A DNA stretch of 15,627 nucleotides from an uncultured Bacilli bacterium. Lineage in GTDB: Bacteria > Bacillota_I > Bacilli_A > RF39 > UBA660. Within the stretch, counting starts at the first letter, position 1. Each line of letters begins with the position of its first letter. The notes beneath the pieces were generated by a model. The model searched no databases. It had not been told where the DNA came from and was given only the letters and a program-made list of their open reading frames with translations. Position numbers and translations under genes: made by a program. The DNA is taken from assembly GCA_934133155.1 (NCBI GenBank), contig CAKPAT010000019.1, forward strand, positions 1 to 15,627, in the 5' to 3' direction. Shown piece after piece: positions 6,748 through 13,637 of the stretch.

Positions 6748-7377
6748 TTACTTCAATAAATTATATATATCTTCCTGTAGCTGATTAATAAACAATCCTA
6801 TATGATAACCATCTTGGAAAGCATGATTAACCTGTATAGAATAGTCAATCATATATTTCCCGTCTTGAATAAAATATTTTCCCCAGCAAATTCTTGGAAT
6901 GCTATCTTTAAGTTTATAATTCATTGGATTTAAGACAGAAGTTGCTCTCATCCAAGGTATACATGTTATATAGCATTTATTGTAGTCTTTAATATAAGGG
7001 ATAATTGTATCGCTTTCAGCTTCTGCTTTAGCTGCATTAAAATCTTGTATAAATTTTTCAAAATTATTACATTCAATAGTTCTGCTAAAATTTAGTTGTT
7101 TATTATTTTTAAGTACGGAAAATGACACATTTATTTTATCATATTTATAGATTTCATTTTCTTCTAAAACATATTTAAATTCTTCTATCTTATTTAGAGA
7201 TGTAATTGTAAAATAAGTCATCAATCCGTAAAATGATATTTTATTTTTTTTAGAAAATTTGATTAAAGCATCCACATCAATTAAAGTAGTACATCCTGTA
7301 TATGGGCTATCAAATTTTGAGAAAAATTGAAATTGTTTATTTCTGTTCCATTTATCTTTGTCTATTTTTTGTTTCAT
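6748..7377 (-). CDS. Chloramphenicol acetyltransferase-like acyltransferase
   Basis: A 209-residue protein of the CAT family (trimeric acyl-CoA-dependent O-acyltransferases), of normal length. It starts MKQKIDKDKWNRNKQF like CatP-type enzymes, has CIPWMRATS matching the IPW region, and ends with QVNHAFQDGYHIGLF. There the catalytic His (H185) and structural Asp (D189) of the HxxxDG motif are kept, though the usual HHAVCDG is changed to NHAFQDG. The Ser normally two residues before IPW is Thr here (YITCIPW). The ATG at 7377 is chosen because GGAGGT, which spans the stop of the upstream TrpRS-like gene, lies at the right distance; the gap is 4 bases. Last gene of the operon. It may acetylate chloramphenicol, but the context favours acyl transfer onto the operon's own product. 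Confidence 0.88.
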   Translation of the reverse strand: MKQKIDKDKWNRNKQFQFFSKFDSPYTGCTTLIDVDALIKFSKKNKISFYGLMTYFTITSLNKIEEFKYVLEENEIYKYDKINVSFSVLKNNKQLNFSRTIECNNFEKFIQDFNAAKAEAESDTIIPYIKDYNKCYITCIPWMRATSVLNPMNYKLKDSIPRICWGKYFIQDGKYMIDYSIQVNHAFQDGYHIGLFINQLQEDIYNLLK

Positions 7378-7381
7378 TATT

Positions 7382-8380
7382 TTACCTCCATAATTCACAT
7401 ATTTTATATAAATCATTTATATAGTTTCCTACATCTTCTATCCATTTATTATTTTTTTCATTACAGTCTTTTTTCAATTCATTTAACTTTTCTTCATCAT
7501 AAAATGAAACATAACACATTAGTTGATAGACAAAAGAATTTTCAGCATTATCATAATTAAAATTTTCATGAGTTAAAAATTTTTTTAATTCAGCTTTTGT
7601 GCATAATAAATTAATATTTGAGTTTGGTATACTTTTGCTCATTTTGGGATAATCATTTAAACCTCTTATTATCTTTGAATAAAGTCCGCTAATAGTCATA
7701 TTAACTCCCATTCTCTTTCTGATCTCATCCGCTTTCCAAACATATCCATGTTCATCTATACCACTTATTATTAATACATTATCAAATCCATCTACTAATC
7801 CCGGATGAATAAAATCGGCAAACATAAGTGAAATTGATTGTTTAACATTAAAATTCATTCCAGTATATACTTTTTCAGTTTTATACAATTCATTTATATC
7901 TTCTTCTATTTCTTCAAAATCACTATCTTTGATACAACTTGATAGCAAAAATGATGTACGAATTATTTCTGGATTATCGTATTGGTTTCTTATTTTTCCT
8001 TTTGTTTCATCAAATCCTAATTTTACTAAAAAGTCCTTATATTTAATAATTAATCTATTTATATCCTTTAAAGACTTAGCTCTTGCTCCATATACATCTA
8101 AATCTCCAAGTATTATTTGAACATTGAAACCTTTCTTTTGAAGATAAATTGCTTTCAGTATTTGTGATACTGTTCCAATGTGTGGAACGCCATTTATCCC
8201 AATTCCCATTATTACTAATTGTTTTTTGTTTGTACTAATACCATCAAGGAATGAATTCAGATTATATGAACAATACCATTTACTATTAATACCAAAATTT
8301 TCTTTATACAATGGTTCAACTAATTCATAATTGTATTTATCAACTATATTTTTATAATATTTATTATCGTACTTAATCAT
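7382..8380 (-). CDS. TrpRS-like class I aminoacyl-tRNA synthetase homologue
   Basis: A 332-residue protein built around a class I synthetase nucleotide-binding fold. HIGH-type motif GVPHIGT at 64-70, a strand LGDLDVYGAR at 91-100, the substrate-pocket loop SGIDEHGYVWKADEI at 206-220 and KMSKSIPNSNINL at 246-258. The last part recalls the KMSxSxPNSxIxL motif of archaeal/eukaryotic TrpRS. Compared with true TrpRS it has about 60 extra N-terminal residues and only ~75 residues after KMSKS, so the anticodon-binding region is reduced. Both ATP-binding signatures are intact, so adenylate formation is likely. It may act on a small molecule or carrier rather than on tRNA. Its ATG overlaps the stop of the PRTase gene by 8 bases. 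The partner amino acid cannot be read from the sequence. Confidence 0.82.
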   Translation of the reverse strand: MIKYDNKYYKNIVDKYNYELVEPLYKENFGINSKWYCSYNLNSFLDGISTNKKQLVIMGIGINGVPHIGTVSQILKAIYLQKKGFNVQIILGDLDVYGARAKSLKDINRLIIKYKDFLVKLGFDETKGKIRNQYDNPEIIRTSFLLSSCIKDSDFEEIEEDINELYKTEKVYTGMNFNVKQSISLMFADFIHPGLVDGFDNVLIISGIDEHGYVWKADEIRKRMGVNMTISGLYSKIIRGLNDYPKMSKSIPNSNINLLCTKAELKKFLTHENFNYDNAENSFVYQLMCYVSFYDEEKLNELKKDCNEKNNKWIEDVGNYINDLYKICELWR

Positions 8381-10031
8381 CCATTCCCTCCGAATACCCT
8401 TTAAATATATCTACTTCACTGTCTTTTATAAAACTATTATTACAGTATAATGCTTTTAAAAATATTTCTGTCATGATGGAAAATATATTCAGCTCATTAA
8501 CAAACATATTATTTAAATTAGTATTTCTTTTTATTTTGGTGTAAGGTGTATCAGTTATCATTCCAAAAACAAATTTGTCGACTAATGCTAAATTTAATGC
8601 AACATCAAAATGTTCTAATTGAGCCATTCGATTAACATTTGGATGCCTAACAATAAACAATCCCTTAATATTTTTATAATTGTTTATAAAAAGTTTATTA
8701 TATGCTAATTGCATTGTTACACCACTCATCATATTGTCATCAACAATAAATATAGCATTTTTTTTATCACATTTTCCATATTCAATTAAATCTTTATTAA
8801 TTTCTGTTAAGCTTCGTTTTTGCCTATCTAAATACATGCCATGATTTTGAAACATAAATGATAATTGTACTTTTGGATTACATAATCTCTTTAGTATAAA
8901 TGGTAATTCTAAACTACCATATAAAATACTAATCAAATGGAATTGCTGTTTATTTAACTTTTTTTTCATTATAATTGATTTACATACAATGTAATTTTCG
9001 ATATAATTATCAATTTCTCTCAATGAATTAAAACATTTTGATAATATAAATGAATCATTTATTACTTTTAAATTGTTATGAGTTTGTTCTTTCAATATAT
9101 CAAGTTCATTTAGAATATTATTTAATAAACTCAAACATAATTTATCATTTGTTTCATCAAAACATATATTCTCTATAATCATTTGATAATCATCAATTAA
9201 TTTAAAATATTTATTTAATATGGGCTTTGAACAAGAATCATGATAAATAAAATCTTTGCCATTATCTGATAATATCATTAATTCTGAATTTGTAAGTAAT
9301 AATATTATGTTTCTTAAATTATCTACAACACCCAGTAATAATCTTCTATCATAATTATTTTTAATTATATACGTTGGTAAAATAATTTTTAATTTATTTA
9401 AATATTTTGAAATATTGTAAAACCAATTATTAATTTGTTTCATATTAGGTTTTTCAAATCTACTTATATTTGTAGAAAAATAATAGTAAATTTCGTAACT
9501 CCTTAATATTACTCCTGTATCAAGGGGTAGTGAGTATATATATGAATCATTATTTTTTTCTAAAAACAATTTTTTCAAACTGTTATCATCATCTATTTCA
9601 TTCCATTCATAATCTTTAAAAAAGATTGCCCCAGTATACCATTCATATATACTGTTTATTCCATTTGTAACTTGAAATTTTTTATTAAATTTTGAATTAT
9701 ATTTTTCTTCAATTTTATATCTTTCTATATCTTTTTCATGTTCTAACTTATTTAATTTAATTTCATATTTGTCGTTAATTAAATTTTTTGAAAATAATTT
9801 AGGAACTACGTTATATTTATTAATTACTTCTGTAATTGTTTTATATTCAATACCATCTACAAAAAATTTTATTTTATTTTGCTGATTAATAACTTCAACA
9901 TTAATAAAATTCTCTATTTCGTTATTTATTTCATATTTAATAAATTTAAAGTCTAATTCGTTTATTATTTTATTTAAATTATTACCTTTATATATTATAT
10001 TAACGCCATAATTAATGCTTTTTAAATTCAT
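8373..10031 (-). CDS. Phosphoribosyltransferase-domain protein with novel N-terminal region
   Basis: A 552-residue cytoplasmic protein. The C-terminal third is a type I phosphoribosyltransferase domain: ISILYGSLELPFIL (around 360-375) opens the fold and AIFIVDDNMMSGVTM (about 426-440) is the PRPP-binding loop, with the acidic pair D431/D432 and the S-G-x-T turn at 436-439. A segment FIVRHPNVNRMAQLEHFD follows. Residues 1 to about 340 are very rich in Asn, Lys, Ile and Tyr and match no family I know; they contain a GVNIIYKG start, a WYTGAIFF segment near 133-140 and long helices. The start ATG lies inside the end of the kinase gene (20-base overlap) with GGAGGC upstream. Expected chemistry is use of PRPP as donor; acceptor unknown. 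Confidence 0.82.
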   Translation of the reverse strand: MNLKSINYGVNIIYKGNNLNKIINELDFKFIKYEINNEIENFINVEVINQQNKIKFFVDGIEYKTITEVINKYNVVPKLFSKNLINDKYEIKLNKLEHEKDIERYKIEEKYNSKFNKKFQVTNGINSIYEWYTGAIFFKDYEWNEIDDDNSLKKLFLEKNNDSYIYSLPLDTGVILRSYEIYYYFSTNISRFEKPNMKQINNWFYNISKYLNKLKIILPTYIIKNNYDRRLLLGVVDNLRNIILLLTNSELMILSDNGKDFIYHDSCSKPILNKYFKLIDDYQMIIENICFDETNDKLCLSLLNNILNELDILKEQTHNNLKVINDSFILSKCFNSLREIDNYIENYIVCKSIIMKKKLNKQQFHLISILYGSLELPFILKRLCNPKVQLSFMFQNHGMYLDRQKRSLTEINKDLIEYGKCDKKNAIFIVDDNMMSGVTMQLAYNKLFINNYKNIKGLFIVRHPNVNRMAQLEHFDVALNLALVDKFVFGMITDTPYTKIKRNTNLNNMFVNELNIFSIMTEIFLKALYCNNSFIKDSEVDIFKGYSEGMDD

Positions 10032-11007
10032 TTCTTTTTATGCCTCCTATTTCATTTTTCAAATTAAACCAATTTTCACTTATCCACATAATTTCATTAA
10101 TAAATTTTTCAATCTTAGGTGGATTATAATTTTTAAAATATCTATCTTGAATCCAAATGTTAAATTCATTAACCCACACAATTTTTAATGAATTAATTAT
10201 GTCTAAATAACTTATTTTACAAACTGTGGAATATCCATCAACAAAATTTGTTAACTTTAATAAGTCAAATTTATTATTAAAAAAGGTTGTAGATAAAACA
10301 ATTCTACCAATATCTTGTAATTTTGAATTTATTCTTACTAACTCAAAATCAATAATTGCTTTCACTTCGTTATTATCAAAAATTATATTATCTGGTGTAA
10401 AATCACCATGAATAAGCTGTAATCTATTTTGATTTATAATTTTATTAAGTTCACTATCATTTAAGATTTTTTCATATAAATTAAGTTGTTGCACAAATTT
10501 TTTTGAACTATTTTCATTTATTTCAAGCCTCTTTGTTTGCAATTCATGTTTTAAATCGTTTATATTCTTATATTTTAGAAAATCAGACTCAAACACATCT
10601 GAATTAACATTTTTTAATTTATCATGTAAAAAAGCTAAATTTTGTCCAATGCTAAATATTTCTTCTTTTGTAAGTTTATCAAATTCTTTAGAATAACCTT
10701 CAACATACTCTTGAATAAAGAAATATTTATTATTAGAAAACTTACTAACAACTTTCTTATCATTATTTAACAAAATCTTAGGTACAGCAACATTTTCTTC
10801 ATACAAGTAACGCTGTAACTCAACAGTTTGTATTAAATACTGAAGGTGTTGATATGAAAATTTTTCTAAGCTCAACTCTTTTAAAACATATAATTTATTA
10901 TTACTACTTTCAATTAAGTATTTTTCGTTAATCCATCCACCAGATAAATTATCTATTTTTAATATTGGTATTCCATAACACTTTAAAACATCATCAATAA
11001 TATTCAT
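10012..11007 (-). CDS. APH/choline kinase-like phosphotransferase
   Basis: A 331-residue kinase of the aminoglycoside phosphotransferase fold. It shows LSGGWINEKYLI (ATP-loop region), LYVLKEL (invariant Lys strand), the hinge FFIQEYVEGYS, the catalytic loop LIHGDFTPDN (H200, D202, N207) and metal-binding D220 in AIIDFEL. It would phosphorylate a small-molecule hydroxyl with ATP. The family includes antibiotic kinases, choline and homoserine kinases, so the substrate is open. Start: the frame is open up to 11112, but codons before 11007 are the end of the relA pseudogene read out of frame (see 11009-11757). The ATG at 11007 therefore begins the native protein, although its ribosome site (GAAAAGAAAA) is weak. 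First gene of the operon. Confidence 0.85.
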   Translation of the reverse strand: MNIIDDVLKCYGIPILKIDNLSGGWINEKYLIESSNNKLYVLKELSLEKFSYQHLQYLIQTVELQRYLYEENVAVPKILLNNDKKVVSKFSNNKYFFIQEYVEGYSKEFDKLTKEEIFSIGQNLAFLHDKLKNVNSDVFESDFLKYKNINDLKHELQTKRLEINENSSKKFVQQLNLYEKILNDSELNKIINQNRLQLIHGDFTPDNIIFDNNEVKAIIDFELVRINSKLQDIGRIVLSTTFFNNKFDLLKLTNFVDGYSTVCKISYLDIINSLKIVWVNEFNIWIQDRYFKNYNPPKIEKFINEIMWISENWFNLKNEIGGIKRNEFKKH

Positions 11008-11008
11008 A

Positions 11009-11757
11009 TTAATTTTCTTTTCTAAATTCCTTAATTTTATGTTTTGCTTTTGGAGTTTGCATTTTATCTGGCCTTCCTTCTCTTGGATTATATTATAACA
11101 CATCTGTTGCAATTCTATCTTTTGTTTTTATTTCATGCTCTGCGATTACAACTTTATCATTTAAAACTGTTAATACCGTAGTGTTACCTAAACCAGAATA
11201 ATTTTTATAACAAAGTCAATTGTAGTTGCACCTTTAGGAGTTCAACTATATCTCCATTTGCTGTATAAACATATATTTTTTCTGAAAATAATTCAGACTT
11301 TACTTGATGAACAAATTCTTGATTATATCTGAACACCATATTAATTTCAACTAGTGATTTAAAAATTTAAGTCTTTTGTTTCAAACTTTCCTGCATATTA
11401 TCTCTTGCATTGCTTTTTTGAATATTCCAATCTTATCTATTTTAAATATTCTTATTTGCATTTGTACTAACCTATCAGCTTCTCCAAAAACAGTTGTGTG
11501 CAATGATTGACACATTTTTTTGAATTATGTATAGTCCTTAAGTTTATCGTTTATTGGATGATATTTTGAATATACAGTTCCTAATGTTAAATAACAATTT
11601 GCAACTTATTGGTTAAAATCATGAGCTATGTTCATTTGTTTTGATAATTGTATTTTCCAATTGGTCATGCAAACATTCAGCATACTCATATGTTTTTTGA
11701 ACTTTTTTCCTCTAGATTATATAATTTCACTAAATCATTCTCTATGTAATCTAAAAA
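11009..11757 (-). pseudogene. Decayed relA/spoT-type (p)ppGpp synthetase
   Basis: Read across several frameshifts and stops on the minus strand, pieces of a RelA/SpoT homologue appear in the right order. First comes CYLTLGTVYSKYHPINDKLKDY (about 11596-11530), then SLHTTVFGEADRLVQMQIRI (about 11505-11445), then EFVHQVKSELFSEKIYVYT followed by NGDIVEL (about 11325-11240). PKGATTIDFVIKI, SGLGNTTVLTVLND and a tail MQTPKAKHKIKEFRKEN ending in TAA at 11011-11009 follow. These are the synthetase QSLHTTV motif, the start of the TGS domain (VYVxTPxGDIxELPKGAT) and the closing AKxKIKEF helix. The N-terminal HD hydrolase region is absent. The part from about 11600 to 11757 is possibly an older piece of the same gene but is not clearly alignable. 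At least five frame changes make it a true relic. Confidence 0.85.
11092..11099 (-). promoter_or_regulatory. Possible promoter of the kinase operon
   Basis: TATAAT on the minus strand (11097-11092) preceded by TGT, an extended -10 element, lies inside the tail of the relA pseudogene about 85 bases before the kinase ATG. There is no matching -35. It is the best promoter candidate for the four-gene operon. Confidence 0.35.
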
Positions 11758-11792
11758 TAGTGTCTAAAAAAACGCAATGGTTCTTAGACACT
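11753..11792 (-). terminator. Terminator downstream of divIC
   Basis: AGTGTCTAA (11759-11767) and TTAGACACT (11784-11792) form a 9-base-pair stem with a 16-base loop. On the minus strand it is followed by ATTTTTAG, and on the plus strand by TTTTTACC, so it may act in both directions. It stands between divIC and the relA relic. The stretch 11793-11939 contains no gene beyond a 23-codon open frame ending at an in-frame TAA. Confidence 0.65.
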
Positions 11793-11939
11793 TTTTACCA
11801 TATTTATTGTTTGTTTTGAAGCATGGTAGTTGTATGAACAGGAACTTTTGTAATCATATTTTTCAGTTCTACCATCTCAAAATTAATTTATTACACCTTT
11901 TAGGTATTAAAGGTCAGCACTTATTTTGAATTTTATTTT

Positions 11940-12362
11940 CTACATCTTCTTTTTTTTCTTACTTTTTTTGATGATAAAGAGGATTATTAATAAAAATATG
12001 ACCGCACATGCAATTATAATATAATTTTCAGTTTTATTTTCTGTTTTAGTTTCTTTTGTTTTGTCTTCATCTTTTACCTTTATAACGTATTCACCATCTT
12101 TAGTGTATAAATAATTTTCTCTAGCATAGCGAGCTATATAATCTTTATCTTGAAGTTTAGTTATTTCGGTTTTTAGTGATTTGGCATTTGTTTTTAATTC
12201 TTTTAAATTTGTTTGTAGCTCTTTTTCTTCTTTATTTAATTTATATAAATCACTTGCGGTGACAAATACGGTGACTAGGCAGTAACCGATTAAAAAGATT
12301 GCGAGTGGTCCTAGAAATACCAGTCTTCTTTTTGCTTTTTGAGGTACTTTTCTTTTAGCCAT
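11940..12362 (-). CDS. divIC: Cell-division protein DivIC (FtsB-like), with extra C-terminal membrane segment
   Basis: A 140-residue septum formation initiator. After a basic start (MAKRKVPQKAKRR) comes a membrane segment (about 14-36), a coiled coil (about 38-72, LNKEEKELQTNLKELKT) and the conserved DKDYIARYARENYLYTKDGE motif at about 73-92. This is the DivIC/FtsB core that links FtsL and the septal peptidoglycan synthase. Unusually it continues with a charged Thr/Lys/Glu linker, a second hydrophobic segment (about 113-132) and a polylysine tail; ordinary DivIC ends soon after the conserved motif. Its place after yabP-yabQ matches Bacillus. It has its own housekeeping promoter and AAGGTGAT ribosome site. 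Confidence 0.92.
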   Translation of the reverse strand: MAKRKVPQKAKRRLVFLGPLAIFLIGYCLVTVFVTASDLYKLNKEEKELQTNLKELKTNAKSLKTEITKLQDKDYIARYARENYLYTKDGEYVIKVKDEDKTKETKTENKTENYIIIACAVIFLLIILFIIKKSKKKKKM

Positions 12363-12386
12363 ATCATCACCTTACTTTCTACTTAT

Positions 12387-12415
12387 ACTATAACATTTTT
12401 AGTTTTTTTTTACAA
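12387..12415 (-). promoter_or_regulatory. divIC promoter
   Basis: TTGTAA (12415-12410), 17-base spacer, TATAGT (12392-12387) on the minus strand, about 25 bases before the ATG. It gives divIC expression in growing cells independent of the sporulation genes upstream. Confidence 0.7.
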
Positions 12416-12430
12416 TTAGCAAATGTCAAA

Positions 12431-12454
12431 TAAAAGCTGATGTTTTAATCAGCT
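12431..12454 (-). terminator. Terminator between yabQ and divIC
   Basis: On the minus strand AGCTGAT (12454-12448), loop TAAAAC, ATCAGCT (12441-12435) then TTTATTTG. It lies 25 bases after the yabQ stop and separates the sporulation pair yabPQ from divIC. Confidence 0.75.
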
Positions 12455-12478
12455 ATGCAATATTTTATTAACAAAATT

Positions 12479-12742
12479 TTATTTCTTTGTAACTTTTTGA
12501 AATATATAATAACCAAATATAATCATTAATAGTTCATATGGATGTGTTTGTGCATTATTTATATTTTTTAAAATGATAAAGTATATTAATGTGTTTATGA
12601 GCATGATTAAAAATGTGCCGGTTATTTTTATTATTTTGTTTTTATTATAAATTATTTTTTTATTTATTTTTAAGGTTAAGGCAAAAAATATTCCGAATAA
12701 AAAGGATACTAGTAAGGTTATTATTTGAATATCTAAACTCAT
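12479..12742 (-). CDS. yabQ: Short YabQ-like spore cortex protein
   Basis: An 87-residue membrane protein with three hydrophobic segments (about 5-24, 38-58 and 68-82). The N-terminal ITLLVSFLFGIFFALTLKI segment and its position between yabP and divIC identify it as YabQ, an outer-forespore-membrane protein needed for cortex formation in Bacillus. It is much shorter than the Bacillus protein (about 200 residues), lacking the C-terminal part. The assignment depends more on synteny than on sequence. Start overlaps the yabP stop in an ATGA, so the pair is translationally coupled. Confidence 0.75.
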   Translation of the reverse strand: MSLDIQIITLLVSFLFGIFFALTLKINKKIIYNKNKIIKITGTFLIMLINTLIYFIILKNINNAQTHPYELLMIIFGYYIFQKVTKK

Positions 12743-13029
12743 TTAAATAATTTTCCTAAAAAGCCATTTTCTTTTTCTTTAACATTTACTTCGGTATAAG
12801 ATATACTATCCATTTGACCTTTAATTGATACATTTCCTTGGTAAGTATCTAATTTTATTATTTCTAGTTGTTTTCCTTTTAATGTAAGGTTTCCCATAGT
12901 TGTTTCCATTAAAAATTCTTCTTCATCAAAGCTTTCTATTTTTTTTACTCCTGTTATTATAATGTTTTTCCTTTCATTTATGGTTATACTGTGATTTAAT
13001 GATGTTATTACACTTTCTATCTTATCCAT
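12739..13029 (-). CDS. yabP: Sporulation protein YabP
   Basis: A 96-residue protein matching YabP of Bacillus, a mother-cell protein required for spore cortex assembly. Conserved blocks are IIITGVKKIESFDEEEFLMET (about 23-43), MGNLTLKGKQLEI (45-57), YQGNVSIKG (63-71) and the ending GFLGKLFK, nearly the same as Bacillus GFFSKLFK. Length is the family norm. The ATG is preceded by GGGAGG. It is followed by yabQ with a four-base ATGA overlap. Confidence 0.93.
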   Translation of the reverse strand: MDKIESVITSLNHSITINERKNIIITGVKKIESFDEEEFLMETTMGNLTLKGKQLEIIKLDTYQGNVSIKGQMDSISYTEVNVKEKENGFLGKLFK

Positions 13030-13065
13030 ATGTTTCCTCCCATTTTAATTATATGTTTAAGAGGA

Positions 13066-13093
13066 TTAAAAAAGACGATTTAATTTTCGTCTT
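13066..13093 (-). terminator. Terminator at the end of spoVG
   Basis: On the minus strand AAGACGA (13093-13087), an eight-base loop and TCGTCTT (13078-13072) followed by TTTT. The first arm is made from the last spoVG codons, so spoVG transcription ends at once after the stop codon. Confidence 0.85.
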
Positions 13094-13340
13094 GTTTATT
13101 GTATTCAGCAATGATTGCATCTTCGAATTCTTTACGACATTCACTTGTTATTGGATGTGCTACATCGTGATGTTTACCATCGCTTGTTTTACGGCTTGGC
13201 ATTGCCGTGAATAAACCATTATCACCTTCGATAATTCTAATGCCATGAATAGCAAAGCAATCGTCAATAACAACTGATGCTATACCACGCATACGGTTTT
13301 CGCTTTCAACCTTACGAATGTTGACTGAAGTAATCTTCAT
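13080..13340 (-). CDS. spoVG: SpoVG, RNA-binding regulator
   Basis: An 86-residue SpoVG, a small, highly conserved RNA- and DNA-binding protein that affects cell division, asymmetric septation and virulence or antibiotic traits in Firmicutes. Conserved blocks are MKITSVNIRKV (1-11), RGIASVVIDDCFAIHGIRII (19-38), GLFTAMPSRKT (42-52) and HDVAHPIT with the following ECRKEFEDAI helix (58-77). Full length for the family. AGGGAGAG precedes the ATG; the gene has its own promoter upstream, within the end of veg. Confidence 0.97.
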   Translation of the reverse strand: MKITSVNIRKVESENRMRGIASVVIDDCFAIHGIRIIEGDNGLFTAMPSRKTSDGKHHDVAHPITSECRKEFEDAIIAEYNKQDEN

Positions 13341-13373
13341 GTTATTCTCTCCCTTCTAGTTTATTTCGATTTA

Positions 13374-13402
13374 AGTATACATCATATTATCTTAAAAATC
13401 AA
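13374..13402 (-). promoter_or_regulatory. spoVG promoter
   Basis: TTGATT (13402-13397), 17-base spacer, TATACT (13379-13374) on the minus strand. The -35 lies within the last veg codons. It reads as a housekeeping promoter; the Bacillus gene uses sigma-H, and I see no clear sigma-H site here. Confidence 0.7.
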
Positions 13403-13637
13403 TATATATTTTAATGGTTTTAGTTATTATATCAGTATAGGAAAAGGATTTTTTGATATGATTTTCGTCATTTGTTTCGGTTAGGAAAATATAACTATAT
13501 AAACTTTTGATTATCACATCATATGTTTCAGTTTTATTTCTTCCTAAATTACACTTTATTTTGATATTTTTCCCAAGGTAATTTTCAAGTATTTCTCTTA
13601 TTTGTTTTACGTTTATATTACCTTGGGTATCCAACAT
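13392..13637 (-). CDS. veg: Veg protein
   Basis: An 81-residue protein of the Veg family, a small protein with an SH3-like fold that in Bacillus subtilis stimulates biofilm formation. It shows IREILENYLGKNIKIKCNLG (about 12-31), RNKTETYDVI after it, and the C-terminal SFSYTDIITKTIKIYI (64-79), matching the Bacillus SYSYADILTETVEL stretch. The ATG at 13637 is preferred over one at 13682, as it has AAAGGAAC upstream and gives the family length. The start lies inside the end of yabG (20-base overlap), so translation is coupled. Confidence 0.88.
   Translation of the reverse strand: MLDTQGNINVKQIREILENYLGKNIKIKCNLGRNKTETYDVIIKSLYSYIFLTETNDENHIKKSFSYTDIITKTIKIYIDF

Noticed and set aside
7327..7560. 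Plus-strand open frame rich in Phe, His, Ile and Leu
   Set aside because: Antisense shadow of the CAT-like and TrpRS-like genes, without start signals.
11008..11112. 35 extra N-terminal residues of the kinase
   Set aside because: These codons are the tail of the relA relic (AKHKIKEFRKEN) read in another frame; the kinase fold begins after the ATG at 11007.
11628..11819. Plus-strand open frame of 63 codons
   Set aside because: No ribosome site, crosses the divIC terminator and lies antisense to relic sequence; low-complexity A+T-rich composition.
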